From: Malachius bipustulatus
Lineage: Eukaryota; Arthropoda; Insecta; Coleoptera; Melyridae
Reading direction: 5' to 3'
Length of the DNA: 64,000 bases
Assembly (NCBI GenBank): GCA_910589415.1
Contig: OU342630.1
Coordinates: 82,952,186-83,016,185, forward strand
Under the pieces are notes generated by a model. That model was not told the DNA's origin and did no database searches. It saw nothing but the letters and a program-made list of their open reading frames with translations. The stretch's first letter is position 1. Each line of letters begins with the position of its first letter. A program made the position numbers and the translations under genes. This document shows, piece by piece, positions 13,219 through 25,499 of this stretch.

Positions 13219-13980
13219 CAGGGTGTCCCAGCTTATTCGAAGCGGTCTCTGTGGGCCAAACGATGGACTTTTTCAAAAAAAGTTTTTGAAAATTCAAGTA
13301 CAGAATCACAATGGCCATAATTTAAAATTATTTTGGAGTATACAGAGTGTCCCATATGACAGTGGCATATGTGAAAATCGTGAAAATCATCATTTTTCAA
13401 GTTCAATGCCCTGTACAACGAAAACGGTTCAAGATAGAGAAAAACGGTTTACATGTCCCTATTTTAACTTTTTATGTACTATTCCATGGTGTAGAAACAT
13501 TTGTACTGTCTTTGATTTTTTTATTTGGCGACGTGTGGAGAAATCTCAGAATTTTTCAAATTTTTTATCACCCTGTATAAACATTTTATCTACATCATAG
13601 GATAGTACATGAAAAGTTAAAATAGGGACATGTAAGCCGTTTTTCGCTATCTTGAACCGTTTTCGTTGTACAGGGCCTTGAACTTGAAAAATGATGATTT
13701 TCACTTGTTTATAACTCAAAAACTTCTGAATTTAAACACCAACTGTAAAAGCCAATCTTATTTCCTCTTCTCAGACAATCTAAAAATGCAATAACATAGG
13801 AGCATTCCATTTAAAAAATCATAACTTTGATATGCCACTGTCATATGGGACACTCTGTATACTCCAAAATAATTTTAAATTATGGCCATTGTGATCCTGT
13901 ACTTGAATTTGCAAAATTTTTTTGGAAAAAATCCATCGTTTGGCCTACAGAGACCGCTTCGAATAAGCTGGGACACCCTG
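13219..13980. mobile_element. Long foldback MITE of the CAGGGTG family
   Basis: The element begins CAGGGTGTCCCAGCTTATTC and ends in the exact reverse complement, with TA on both sides (13,217-13,218 and 13,981-13,982). The inverted homology runs nearly to the centre. Arm-specific landmarks such as CACAATGGCCATAATTTAAA, GTGTCCCATATGACAGTGGC and ACAACGAAAACGGTTCAAGA occur in both arms. The right arm holds about 150 bp (around 13,695-13,830) that is missing from the left arm. ORFs in this interval are by-products of the palindrome. Confidence 0.85.
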
Positions 13981-13982
13981 TA

Positions 13983-16900
13983 TAACAAAATCGAATAAAT
14001 GATACAATAAACGTTATCAGGACTCAAACGTTGTCAAAATATTGAATCTTAATTAAATTTTTATTTATATTAATTAAGAAAACAAAAACCCAAAAAACAA
14101 CAACATTGGTTTTTATAATGATTTAAAAGAAGTTTTTTTCTTCTAATTTTAAAAAATCGAAAATAAAAGTTATTATGAAGAGGGCCCACGACCGGATTTA
14201 CCTAAATATAATTGAAAAAATAGTACTTTGAAAAAAAAATTAAAGATACACTCATTTGAAAAACACGATTTCAAATTTCAAACGCAAAAAAACTTCCATC
14301 AAAAACACTTGAAATTTTTTTGTATGTATTTTTTCTGTGAAGGCAATCTAAAAAACAAAAAAAAAGCTTTAATTTGGAAGTACTTCATTAAAAGATCTCA
14401 AAATTTACCGTAAAGGCTCTTTTAAGGGGTACTAAAAAATATGAAAAATTGGGAAAATCAAAATTTTTCAAACCGTCCCATTTGGCCAAATTGGCAGTCT
14501 TCACAAAACAATTTATTCATAATCGACAAAATATCTAAAATTATACAATAATACTGAGTAACGTAACCATCAAAGTTTATAGTCAATTCTTTTGACTACC
14601 AAACACCGAGTGTTGCCATGTATAATCTATCTGCCACTTATTAGTAATTAATAATTATCTATTTTTGCTTCTCTCTGTTCTAGAGCTAGACACTCTAGTT
14701 CTTATCTGCTCCTCACCACAACAACTCTTATTAACCTGACGGCTAGTGACATTGTAACATACCCAGTTTTTCACCCCATTGCTTATTGGAATCATATAAA
14801 AGTACCAGACCGGTATAATAGGTAGTGCAGATATAATAACCATGAGAAATGAGAATCGAGCTCGACTTTTGCGATGTATACAGCGAGGTTTGGCGCGAGT
14901 AGACATGAACTTCAAATCACGAACGCCTTATCTGATGGCAGGCAACGAATCGTTTCAATCGTGGTATTCCTAGTCTCCCACCGGCCATAATCCGGGAAAA
15001 CTTTATATTAGATGGAACATGTGTGAATCGACCCTAGATTGAATTCTCCAACAGCTATTTACGTTAAAACAGACAATTTAGATGTTTGTTTCCGATAGCC
15101 GGAATTGGCTTAAACTGTGCACGGGTTAATGTATGACGAGGACCGTGGAAATGGTTAATAATAAATGGGTTCGTTGAGTGTGTCACGATAGTTTTTCTCC
15201 AAATTTGATGCAGGGAATTGGTTTTAAATTTAAAGCCCAGCAGCTAGTAAAAGATAAAGTGATTTGAAAGCGGGTAATCCTGTTTTATCGTGTTCTCGAT
15301 AAAAATTTCAATCACTTTCTTCATCTGCCTATTTAATGCAGTGGATGGGGATGTGATTGAATTGGTTTAACATTGTAAGGGGGTAGATATAGGTACATAT
15401 AGGTAGATATAGGAAAGTTGTGGTAATCACCTTGTAATGAAAACTGTATGGGTTAGAGGCAGGTTACCATGCATAGAATAATACATAAAATTTGTTATTA
15501 TATTTTAGCACATTTTGTCACTTAATAACTAGATGTAATTAACGACTCCCATGGTCGCGACTCGCGACCTTCGTAACAGAGGCTTAGGTAATTGTTAAAC
15601 TATACATTACATGAAAAAATTCTAATTGTAATTACGCTTTCGGTTGTATTTTCTACTTGTAATAACAATGTATCTATTGAAATTAATGTAATATGAGCAT
15701 AAAAAAATTATATCGAAAACATAATTAGTTTTTAATGTGTATTGTACGCGTTTCCAAATATTCCAATATTATTATTTACACTTTCGAGAGTTTCCTGTCG
15801 CTTTTTGTTTAATTTTACGTAATGGTTAATTAATTTTTTTAATTAAACGTTACACAAGCCAGCAACATATATTTTGTGGTTAATGCTTGTCGAATAACAA
15901 AGACGCATTCAAAGCACGTACGTTTCGTATCGACTAAAAAAACTCACCACGGAAGTCATGTTATTTCCACATTTTGTTGCAAATTTGAATGTGCACAAGA
16001 AATTTGTTAAATTGCCTGCAAATCATGTTTAGAAACTCTTTATTGTTATACATATTAACTATCCAACCAGAAACTTGGCAAATTGCTTCTAGATGAATAT
16101 TTAATTCAAAAATTTCCATTAATAAACAAGAGTAATGGTTGCTGCATTGACATTATCTACAGGGGGGGAGGCGTGTTAAATTTTAGGCTAAATCGCTATC
16201 ACAATTTATTTAAAAACACTTTCTTATTAGTAAAGAAAAATTATAACTAACATGTCTTACCTTTTTTGTATATAGTGACTCCTCATGACTTTAGTGGTAA
16301 AAACGATGGTAAAATACATTATGAAGGTTTTATTTTAACTTATTCCATGTTTGTAAATAAAACTATTATGTACGTACAAAAAAGTAATAAAAAACATATC
16401 GTGTGTACAGAAACTAACATACTAGAAATTCGTTCACCCCAAACCTTTAAATTGTTGTGTTATATTGCTCTTTTTTCTGTAACTATTCTTCTTGTAGTTT
16501 CATCATTAAAAAAAGAGAACATGTCCCCAATTTAAACAAAACACGCAATAAATTAATCCCATAGGTAGGTACCCCTAATTAATATCTGAATCAAAGATTA
16601 GTTTAATACCTCTATAAAAAAGCCTTTGGTGATTTAAAAACAAATCCCATCAAGATTAGAGTGTTGGTGTTTTTGATAAATTGGGCAGATTTTTTTAATG
16701 TATTAGGAACACCTTAATAAGATTATTGACAATATATCTTAAATCACGTTTTGTACATTAGTTAATTTTTATCTCGATACCGGTTATCTTAAAACGAGCA
16801 TCAATACAATATTGAGTTTTGTTGTCAAACTTTGTTCATTAAGTTTTAAGAGCTGATACGGGACCCGATTTCACAATAATCACCGTGTGTCTAGGCTGGG

Positions 16901-17285
16901 AAGTATTTTATTGGATTCCATTAACATTACTGGTATAAAACCACATCCATCTTGATATAAATTAGTGAAAAAACGTCGAAGATGTCGCTGGGAGATCGTT
17001 CGGAGGTGTTAAACATTATAAATAACTATAAAAGTGACAATAAATTGGTTAATTACTGTTTACAATAAAAATAAATTTCCCGGGGCTCCATTCTAAATAT
17101 TTAAAGAGGCTTTTATTACCTATAGAAGACATCAGGCCAGATAAGGAGACTGTTTTCAATATTCAAAATAATTTATTGAAGAATGTCACTCATAAAAATT
17201 AACCACACGGGATCATGCTTTATATAATTACTATTTTAACAGTTTGAATCTCTATGTTTATTTCGGAAATAATAATACTTTTACA
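13983..17285. other. Non-coding stretch, nothing recognised
   Basis: A-rich around 14,050-14,420; otherwise AT-rich sequence with a moderately GC-richer block at about 14,640-15,000. I find no exon with plausible splice sites, no RNA gene and no paired element ends. Confidence 0.4.
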
Positions 17286-17424
17286 CAGGGTGTTAATGAA
17301 TAAGGAGTTACAAACTTATATGCGGACATGTAGGAACTGTAAAGATGGGTCTTGGAGCTGTAGTTTTCTAGATGGGTGTTTTTCGAAAAATTTACTATTT
17401 TTTAGTATATTATTAGACACCCTG
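17286..17424. mobile_element. Short CAGGGTGT-ended inverted-repeat element or remnant
   Basis: Starts CAGGGTGTTAATGAATAA and ends with the complement of CAGGGTGTCTAATAATA. The arms match well only for the first 8 bp and loosely beyond. The flanks are CA and TA, not a clean TA duplication. It is probably a decayed or deleted member of the family seen at 10.3 and 13.2 kb. Confidence 0.45.
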
Positions 17425-18619
17425 TATATTATGGAGCTCACATTTTTGGGTTCGGCCTGTATATACAAGAAATAATTTATCCCTTTCATTTTTGTAAAAT
17501 AACAATTCTTCTTTTTACGATAGTCGCCAATTTTATTTAATAATTATATTGCAGTTTAATTATTTTTCTTCAACAATCTTTATCGCAAGCAAGTTATATT
17601 ACCGATTAACTTTTAATTGCAATTTATTTAATTAAATCGTGATGGAATTTCATCAATTTCGTGCCATGTTGCCGCAGCAATTAGAGCGAGTTTTATACTA
17701 AAAGAGATAGATAAGTCTCACAGCGGATATTATTTACCAAATCGGTAAAATGAATGAAATTTTAGGTTCTTTAGATTAACATTTATTTAGAAATTTCACC
17801 GTCTTTGACCAGATTGAATAATTTTCTTTTATTGGCCGATTTAAGCTAATTTTTTGAGAATTGTTGTAGCCGCTGTGAATTCCTAGAATCATATTTTTAG
17901 AAAACACTTAGATACGTTCTTAATAGATACCATTGCACTGGCCAAAATAAAATTCAATTTTCTGAAAGCTCGTCTATTTTTTGATCGATGAGTTGATTTT
18001 TTCTGAAAGTTCTCGATTTTTTCTGAAAGTTCTCTTCTTGGTTTCTTGATCTTTATTGCTTATCTGGAATTTTTACGCATTTCATACCTAATGCTAATGA
18101 ATTGATTTTATAAAAAATTACTCATACAGATAAATTTTTTTTAGTTAATTCGTAAAAATACTGGTGGCTATGGGCACTTTTTCTGAACTGTACCAGTTCT
18201 AAGCCTGGCCATAAGTTTCCATAAACTTTAGGTGAAAGGACCAAAACTGGTCTGAATTTGAAGTCACCTGCAGGGCAGATCATGCTATTTTTAGCGGACC
18301 GAGACAAGGATAGATCGAACAGTCGAATTAATTTCAATTGAATCACAGAAATATCCAGCTTTTGGTCGGTATTTTCACGTATTACAGATAAAACAGTCTA
18401 AAACGGCTTCCATACCTTATGCAATTTGAATGAAAGAACAGTTTAGATTGTAGTTTTGCAGCAGAGGCTAACTAATTAATGAAAAATGCAATAATGTCGA
18501 ATAAGAGACCTTCGTCCTTCGTTAAAAGTCCATTATAATATCTTCAACGGAATGCATAAATAAAAAAATAGACTTTTGTAAACATTGGCTTCCCTAATTT
18601 TAGAGAGAAATATTAAGTG

Positions 18620-18850
18620 TAGCTAAGTATTACTTCCAATATTTCGTATGGGATGTGCAGTGTGTATCTGACTGATATGATATGCTGATGAGTCCATAAC
18701 AAAGACGAAACGGTACCTCACATGTCGTGCGAAAGATTTCTAATTTGTTCTGCAAAGTAATGACAAGTTAAATTAGCACTAATATGAAAAAAAGTTAATT
18801 TGCGTCTGTTGGTGTAGTAGAACTAGTAGAATTTTAAGTCTGTAAGTCAC
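18620..18850 (+). repeat. Dispersed repeat copy 1, carries a hammerhead-ribozyme-like core
   Basis: Shared blocks with 23,690-23,855 in the same order: TATTACTTCCAA, TCTGACTG, a CTCAC(A/G)TG..GTGCGAAA block, TTTCTAAT..TTCTGCAAA, CAAGTTAAATTAG and TTTCTAGAAAAT. The copies differ most in the middle, where this one has the hammerhead-like core and the other does not. No ORF is associated. The repeat class is unknown; Penelope-like elements and retrozymes are families known to carry such ribozymes. Confidence 0.5.
18679..18726 (+). ncRNA. Degenerate type I hammerhead ribozyme-like motif
   Basis: The order fits a type I hammerhead. GATATG (18,679-18,684) can pair with CATGTC (18,721-18,726) as stem I. 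CTGATGA follows at 18,685-18,691. GTC pairs with GAC as stem II around an ATAACA-type loop (18,692-18,706), then comes GAA plus A at 18,707-18,710. The fourth stem II pair is a C/A mismatch. Helix III is very short, and the expected U beside the cleavage position is not cleanly present (CTCA precedes CATGTC). This is probably a decayed copy; activity is doubtful. Confidence 0.45.
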
Positions 18851-20980
18851 TTTCTAGAAAATCGGAAAAAAAATTCTTTATTGCTCTCTCTATTAATTTT
18901 TTTTTATTCTCTATTTGTGACGTCAAATGATTAAAAAGGCGTCACTAATAAGAAATGAAAACAATGCATGATACTTAGGTACGTCACGAACTGAAAACTT
19001 TTTCCTGATTTTCTCGAAAATGGCTTAGCAGACTTGGAAAGCTTTTAGCATCAGAAGCATGCAAAGTTTCAATTTTAACGAAAATTACACATTTACATGT
19101 GATTTAATTCCCTATGTCCCAAAAATAGATTTACAGTAAGTAGTAGGTATACTACCAGAGCATTTTGACAACTAATTTTTTTGGCATACTTGAGAACGTT
19201 GCACATCTTGCTAGTGATGTAGTTATCTCTCTAAAGTAGAGCAACTTTGTTGCATTTAACCAATCCTCGATTCTTCGTATATTACGGGAAATCGAATAAG
19301 TGGCATATTTAATTTGCACATATAAAATTTTACTTACTTTGTGTTACCTAATTGAATGTCGTTTGGTTTTATTATAATGATATCGTAGCCATCTATTTTG
19401 AAATTAATAAAAAATAAAAGCGAAGATTGTAACGAGCTTGATTATATGTATGTATAAAATGTCAATAAAAAATACTATCAAAACTATCATTAACACTTTA
19501 ATCACTAGCACCAGCACCAGTAGAAGTTATCTGCTTGAGAGTTGAACTTCATAAATTGCACATTTTATAGCGTATAAATATATAAAATTAAAATATTAGT
19601 CGTGTGAAATCTTCAGTGTTGCATTTCGTTAGCTTCGTTAGTGTTACCGGTCTCATTCTTAATGGATTCCATACGTTAATTAACATCCAGAACTAATTTC
19701 CAAGCTAGAATTCTTAGGCCATCGGAGGTATTAAAACCATAAAAGACAACAGCCGGTTTATAGAGGTATAGAGCTTTGACCAAGGGATCCTCGCCGTAGC
19801 GGCGTGTTTGTTCGGGAACAGGTCTGACGCGCTAAAATCGTATCAGCCAAAACAATGGGTGCATTAACACACAAGCTTGTCCTCGACACAATAAAAACCG
19901 ATACCTTGTTATATGAGAACTCGGCCGGGTGTAGCAAAGGTCATAAAGTAGCGCCTGAACATCCACTAGGATGTGTGACATTTTCTTCTACAAAGGTATA
20001 CTCGCACTGTGACAAAAGCTATTTAAAAGTTCAGTGTATGGTCTTCTTATACACTCTGCATGTATAATTTTTACATATTCCGTTATATAATATGCGCCAA
20101 TTTCAATCTCAGTCATCTTGGAATAAAATTAATTATTAATACATGCACTCGTAAATTATATAAAAATTTATGTTGTCGACACTTTTACTATACTTCCTAT
20201 CTTAAAATTCTTGAGGTTGATTTATATTCTATTCTGCATTTATAAATTAAAATAATTATAAAATAATTGTTAATAGAGCTGTTTCATATTTATAGCCAAA
20301 TACACCTAATTAAGTTGATTTTTTAAATACCTACCTAAGTAATTGACATAAATCATTGAGAAGATATTCACAAACTGGCATCGTTGATAAATTTTTGCTA
20401 AATAAGATTAATATGTTTATCTTTGTCAGCATTTCTCGTTTACCCCCCCCTAAAAGTAACTACTTACTTCATCTTTACGGTGGAAAGCACCTTCATACCA
20501 GCAGACCAAGGGAGTTAAAGGAACCAAGAATATCTTATACAGTAAGACAGCCCTGAGCTAAGTAGGAAGAGGCATCTGCAATGACTGCCGTTATCGAAAC
20601 ATGACGTTCCTCCTGATTCCCCCTGTGGTGTTATAATTTGAGGATCATTATACAGTAGAATAGGCTCCGCACTAACACCTCCAAGCTAAATTTACCAAAC
20701 TGGTGCAGTCATCACTATGATTATCGAGACCGTGTTTAACAAGTCCTCCTTTCTTACAATACAGAATCCACAATTTCTTCAAAGCCGCACAAGTGAAGGC
20801 AATCGACGACGTCATTACTTCAACCACACGATTTAGGGTATATCTGTCGTCAAGACCTTTTTTACACCTTTTATGAGTATTCTCATCCAAAAAGGGGTAC
20901 CACTAAAAAAAGCGAATGGTCACCACTACCCCAATCATCGCATATTCTACTTTTCATAATAATTCGAAAATTAATCTGAA
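18850..20980. other. Non-coding stretch, nothing recognised
   Basis: AT-rich sequence. Short open frames (for example 19,855-20,067) lack domain-like composition and splice context. No RNA gene or paired repeat ends are seen. Confidence 0.4.
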
Positions 20981-20984
20981 AAAA

Positions 20985-21062
20985 AAGTGGGCCCGGCCAG
21001 AATCAAACATCCGATCTTTGGCTTCGTCGTCAGCGGTCTTCACCACTGCAGTACGAAGTCCT
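20985..21062 (-). repeat. tRNA-derived SINE-like fragment (degenerate)
   Basis: On the minus strand the sequence reads TACTGCAGTGGT, resembling an RNA polymerase III A box. About 35 nt later it reads GTTTGATTC, resembling a B box, then CTGGCCGGGCCCAC and a T-run. This is the usual look of an insect tRNA-derived SINE head. The boxes are degenerate and the body was not delimited. Confidence 0.4.
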
Positions 21063-21499
21063 CACCTCCTTCAAATAAACAGAGTGGACCATGTTCTTAT
21101 ATTTATGATGATAATGGCTGTTTAGATCTGATTGACTCTGTTAGAGGGTAAGTGCTCACATAGAAAATTGATAAAATTTATTGGCTAGCCCCCCAGTCTG
21201 CCTGCAAAACCAAAAAGTTCACGTTCAGTGTTCGGAGGAGTAGTCAATACTTGCCATCCCAAAATAGTTGGTGTCAGATATTCTTGAATTGGGGCACATC
21301 TTTCATTACTCCCCCCATTTGTGGCCTATATTTCGAGCAGTCATTGTGTTTTTTTTTCTTTTGCTTATGGCCCTGAACAGCAATTGAGTCAGTTGGTGCG
21401 AAGGTCACCATCTGGTTCGGCTCTTTTCTGAGCACCCATCTCAAGAGGTAGCTCACAATTTCAATAATTATTTCAGCCAGTTGTCTGAAATTTCTTATA

Positions 21500-21860
21500 T
21501 GTTAGGGCGCTTTTCTTGAGCCCGGCAACAGTGCAACCCTTGAGCCGTGCGTGCACACCAGCTTGCGTGTTATATTGTAATTATGCCCGTAATCATTTCC
21601 AATTGTCATTAGGTGTATTAAAACGTAGCAATGCAATGAACTAATGTGTACTGGATAGTTCCCCTCGCTCACTGTTGGTTTTCTCCTCTCTGATTGATTA
21701 ACGGCATCGGCACCGGCCATCGCGCGAGCATCGAGACGCCAAGGACGGACGTCTCGACGACGGTATGCGTTACCTTTACCATCAGGCAAACATACACGCG
21801 CCGACCAGCTGTTCCCCAATAATTGAATACAAACGCCCGTGGCCCCCGCTGTCATGAGAT
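21500..21860. other. GC-richer, CpG-containing island of unknown role
   Basis: The block is clearly richer in G+C and CpG than its surroundings, for example the CGCGCGAGCATCGAGACGCC region near 21,720. It lacks the homopolymers of the flanking sequence. A 117-codon minus-strand frame covers it but shows no recognisable domain. It could be an enhancer, a 5' exon with its promoter, or a repeat fragment; the sequence alone does not decide. Confidence 0.3.
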
Positions 21861-23680
21861 TTTCGTTAAGTTTTTTGTATATTATTAGGTAGCATGATGA
21901 GGATGTGCAATGTGCATAATAGTGATTTCTCCTGTTTGTACTTTTTAATTTTTTTTTATCTTAAGCTGAGACTTGATTGCGCTCTCAAGGGGCTCTGAAA
22001 TATGTTGGAAGTTCATAATTAGGTGCTGAAAGGATTTTTTTTTACCACAGAAAAATATGTCATCATGTCTTTGTATCCTTATACGTATTACCTAACGGTG
22101 TTTTACGTTAGTTTATTTGCAGTTTAAGTTTTAGTACAGTTAAGTGTTTTAATTTGCTGTTTAATTTAAATAGGTAACTAGCTTTTGTGATTATACACTT
22201 GCAGTATTTTTTAATTGTACTGCCAGTAATAATAATTATTATACTTCGTTACGAGTGTGGACTTGTTAATAAAGACTTTACTTGCACGTTTTTCATCGCT
22301 GATAATCCTAGTTTTACAGTTACCAACGTGTACATAGATGGCAATAATTAAATAGTTATCATTATCAGCAGAATTCGTTCGTGTATAGTTCGCTTTTGAT
22401 GTGTTGACAGGAAGGTTTGCACCGTATAAAGACACATCAACTGTCCGCGGTGGTTAATTATCTGTCTAGTTAATTGATATGTTTATTGTCTTAATGATTT
22501 GATGAATGATTTACGGGGAATTGAACAAAAGATTTACTTGATTATTATTCAGAGAATTACTCTGTAATAGACGTAGGTACTTTTAAATTTTCTCTGTTAA
22601 AAAATTGTTTGACTTATGTAAATGGATAATCATTAAAAGATAAATAAATAAATCAGTAATAGATTGTATATTGCATTATGCAGCATGCATCCATATATGG
22701 GCATCTATGCTGCAAAATTGAACAGGTAAAGTTTATTTTCTTCTAGAAATTTTTATTGATGACTGGAACTATTGGCAATTATTTATGATTGTAATATTAT
22801 TATTGATCGTGTAAGGTTCTCATGCATCTCAAATCAAGTTTCCCTTCTGTTGCAATTAGCAGCAATTTTTGAATTTTCGAATTCGCAGCAGATCATCTTT
22901 GTTATGGTAAATTATCATAAACGCCTGCATGAGGGCAATAATAAATAATGTGACCACAGGCTGCACATATTTTACTACAGTTATATAATAATTAATTAAG
23001 GCCCACAGTTGCACAGTGAAGCAATGTTTTTCAGAATCTTTCTGAGACAAATTTGGCGCCAAAACCCAAAAACGTAATTTATTTGTAGAAATGAAATGGT
23101 TGGTGGTAGTACTATAATAGTAACAAAAAATAACTGACATCTTTGTTTGAATCACGCAAACAGAAATATTATTTTTCATAATATTTAATTTCATGAATTA
23201 ATCCGGATTTTATGTATTAATAATTAATTAATGTACGAGTATTTAATCCGGAATGATTCTTTTTCTGTCAGTTCTGTCACAGAGCAGTTGGAGGAAGTTT
23301 CATTATTGTATTGACGTTAATGCACATATATGCAGGGAATTGAATTAATTAATGAGCCTTCATGTTTAAGTTCTCTATGAAAATACGACCATAAATTTTC
23401 TACTTACTGTTTACACCTGCTTCCGTTTTTTTTTTTTTTTGAAATGCATATAACAAATCAGTTATTGTCTTCGGAATTGAGGTAACGTTCGGTACTGGAT
23501 TCAAAGAGACAAAAAAGTAATTTCAATAAAACTTGCAATAATTTTTTTTGTCCGTGATCAAACCTAACAAATTTGTGGGGGCTACACGCAGGATAGATAT
23601 ATCGAGCGCACATGTTTCTCTGGTTGCCTGAGCTAATAGGGCTACCTAATCATTAAAATTTAGTCACTAACAGCACGAAA
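21861..23680. other. Non-coding stretch, nothing recognised
   Basis: AT-rich sequence with short homopolymers. The longest frame (22,856-23,194, minus) has no recognisable domain. No RNA gene or paired element ends are seen. Confidence 0.4.
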
Positions 23681-23689
23681 AAACAGTTG

Positions 23690-23855
23690 GGATAACTATT
23701 ACTCCCAACTTTCTGGTATGTGTCTGACTGTTCTTGTCTTCATCAGTCTTCACCTCACGTGCTGTGCGAAAAGTTTTCTAATCATTCTGCAAAAAAAAAA
23801 AAAAAAACATAACGGCAAGTTAAATTAGAACCTATAAATTTCTAGAAAATTTCAA
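23690..23855 (+). repeat. Dispersed repeat copy 2, hammerhead core lost
   Basis: Matches copy 1 at 18,620-18,850 on both sides of the hammerhead-like core: TATTACTCCCAA, TGTCTGACTG, CTCACGTGCTGTGCGAAA, TTCTAATCATTCTGCAAA, GGCAAGTTAAATTAGAAC and TTTCTAGAAAAT. The central CTGATGAG/GAAAC core is replaced by unrelated sequence, and an A-run of about 18 interrupts the right side. Confidence 0.5.
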
Positions 23856-24071
23856 ATTTAATGCCTTACTTATATGTACCTACATACAACATACAACGTC
23901 TATGTTTTTGTCGAAATCAGGTAGATTTGTCACAAATAGAAATAAAATCAAATTGTCTTTATATTTTGTTATTTAGAAATTTGCTATTATGTAAAATATT
24001 ATGTGCCTATTCTTTACTTATGTATAATTTATTATATTTCAACTAAACTAATGTTCTTCAATTATTTTCAG

Positions 24072-24098
24072 GTTCAGGGCCCTCTTTGTCTGACTCTG
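24072..24098 (+). other. Candidate 27-nt microexon
   Basis: A 27-nt segment is bounded by a strong acceptor (TTATTTTCAG, 24,062-24,071) and a near-consensus donor (GTAAGTATTT from 24,099). It is markedly GC-richer than both flanks. Its length is a multiple of three, and one frame reads SGPSLSDS. The zfh2-like start exon has an in-frame stop just before its ATG, so if this exon joins that gene it would be 5' untranslated sequence. Chance splice-site pairing cannot be excluded. Confidence 0.35.
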
Positions 24099-25229
24099 GT
24101 AAGTATTTTTTTACGCAACTTCAAGTTAGGTAGTTGATTATGAGAAAATTTCGGTGAGATAAGTTACATTTTTCTGCCGAGGGGGTGTTCACTGGATGAA
24201 AATGTTTAGAATTATTTTTAATTTATATTCACTACATATTTCCATTTTTATCCACTATTTTTAAAGTTATATCCACTTATTTCCTAGTTATTTTCAAATA
24301 TGTTAGTTTCTCCCACTATTTATACAATTATTCCCACAAGTCCACCCCCCCCCCCTGTTTTTTTTTTCAAATTTTTATCAAATTTATTACTTTATAAGGC
24401 GAGTATTATGAAATGCGGTGAAGAGAAATTCAGCAATTCCATCAATAGGTACCTATTTGAATGTTGAGTTTTGAAATTACCTAATCCTCAAAAAATATCG
24501 ATTTTTGAATTTATTTTAATTGCCATTGACGTAGGTATATAAAACCATTTTATTGCTTTGTACAACTTGTATAAAAAAACAATGTTATAGCTCAATAAAA
24601 ATTAAATTACTTAATAAAAAATGTATACTTTTTGGGGTTGTTTTCATAATTCAAAATTTAAAGATTAAATAATAAATTGTTGCATTTCTTTTGCCCTTCA
24701 TTGCGTAGAACAAATTGTATACAGGGTTGGCATTATTTTGTACAAATGTCATAAGTTTGTATAACATTTGTACGAAAACTTAAAAACTGCAGTCATAGGT
24801 TATTCAAATTTTTTTTTAAATAATTTTTTGTTACTTAGGTAATTACTTCCGGACAACCTATCTATAAATATTTTGTTTATTCTGCCTCTTCGATCGAAGT
24901 AATTGATCTTCTCTCTGTACCTGGTTGATTTATAATTAAACACTTTCCTACCTCTCTTATTCTTATCAATAGAAACTCTCCTTTGATTTTAAAACCTTTC
25001 TTCTGAAGTTTTCTTCTATGAATAACTGAGATTTCAATGAATGTTGAATGATCGATTTAAACCGAGTTTTTTTGATACAAATTAACAATTTTGAAATGAT
25101 TAAAAAATATTCACAACAAACAAACAAAAATAATGCCCCGTAAACAAACTTCTTCATCGGAACATCCGTTAAACTTTCCACCGTGAGGATTTCACACAAA
25201 AGGTCGCACCTTGGTTTCTGTTATTTTAG

Positions 25230-25495
25230 GTCACCGATGCGAACCCCAAACATCTCGATCGTCTTCCCCTGTTCGGTACTTGACCGGCTTGGCCGCCACA
25301 GGGGTAGGAAAGTGGTTTACAACCCCCATTCACCGCTCAACTGACCATTCATGGTCGCTCGTTCGCCGATATCTCGGCCTCTATTGTTGCCGGACGACGT
25401 GGATACTTCGCGTGTTATATTATGGAAGAGGATTCTCATGCCCTTACATTGCACACTGGCAGACTGCCTGCTTGTCAATGCGCATTCACATACCG
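25230..25495 (+). other. Candidate non-coding or 5' exon in a GC-richer block
   Basis: The block follows an acceptor-like TGTTATTTTAG and ends at an ACCG|GTAATG donor-like site. It is distinctly GC-richer than its flanks. Frames on both strands stay open across much of it, none with a recognisable domain. It could be a 5' UTR exon of the downstream zinc finger homeobox gene, a conserved enhancer, or unrelated sequence. Confidence 0.25.
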
Positions 25496-25499
25496 GTAA

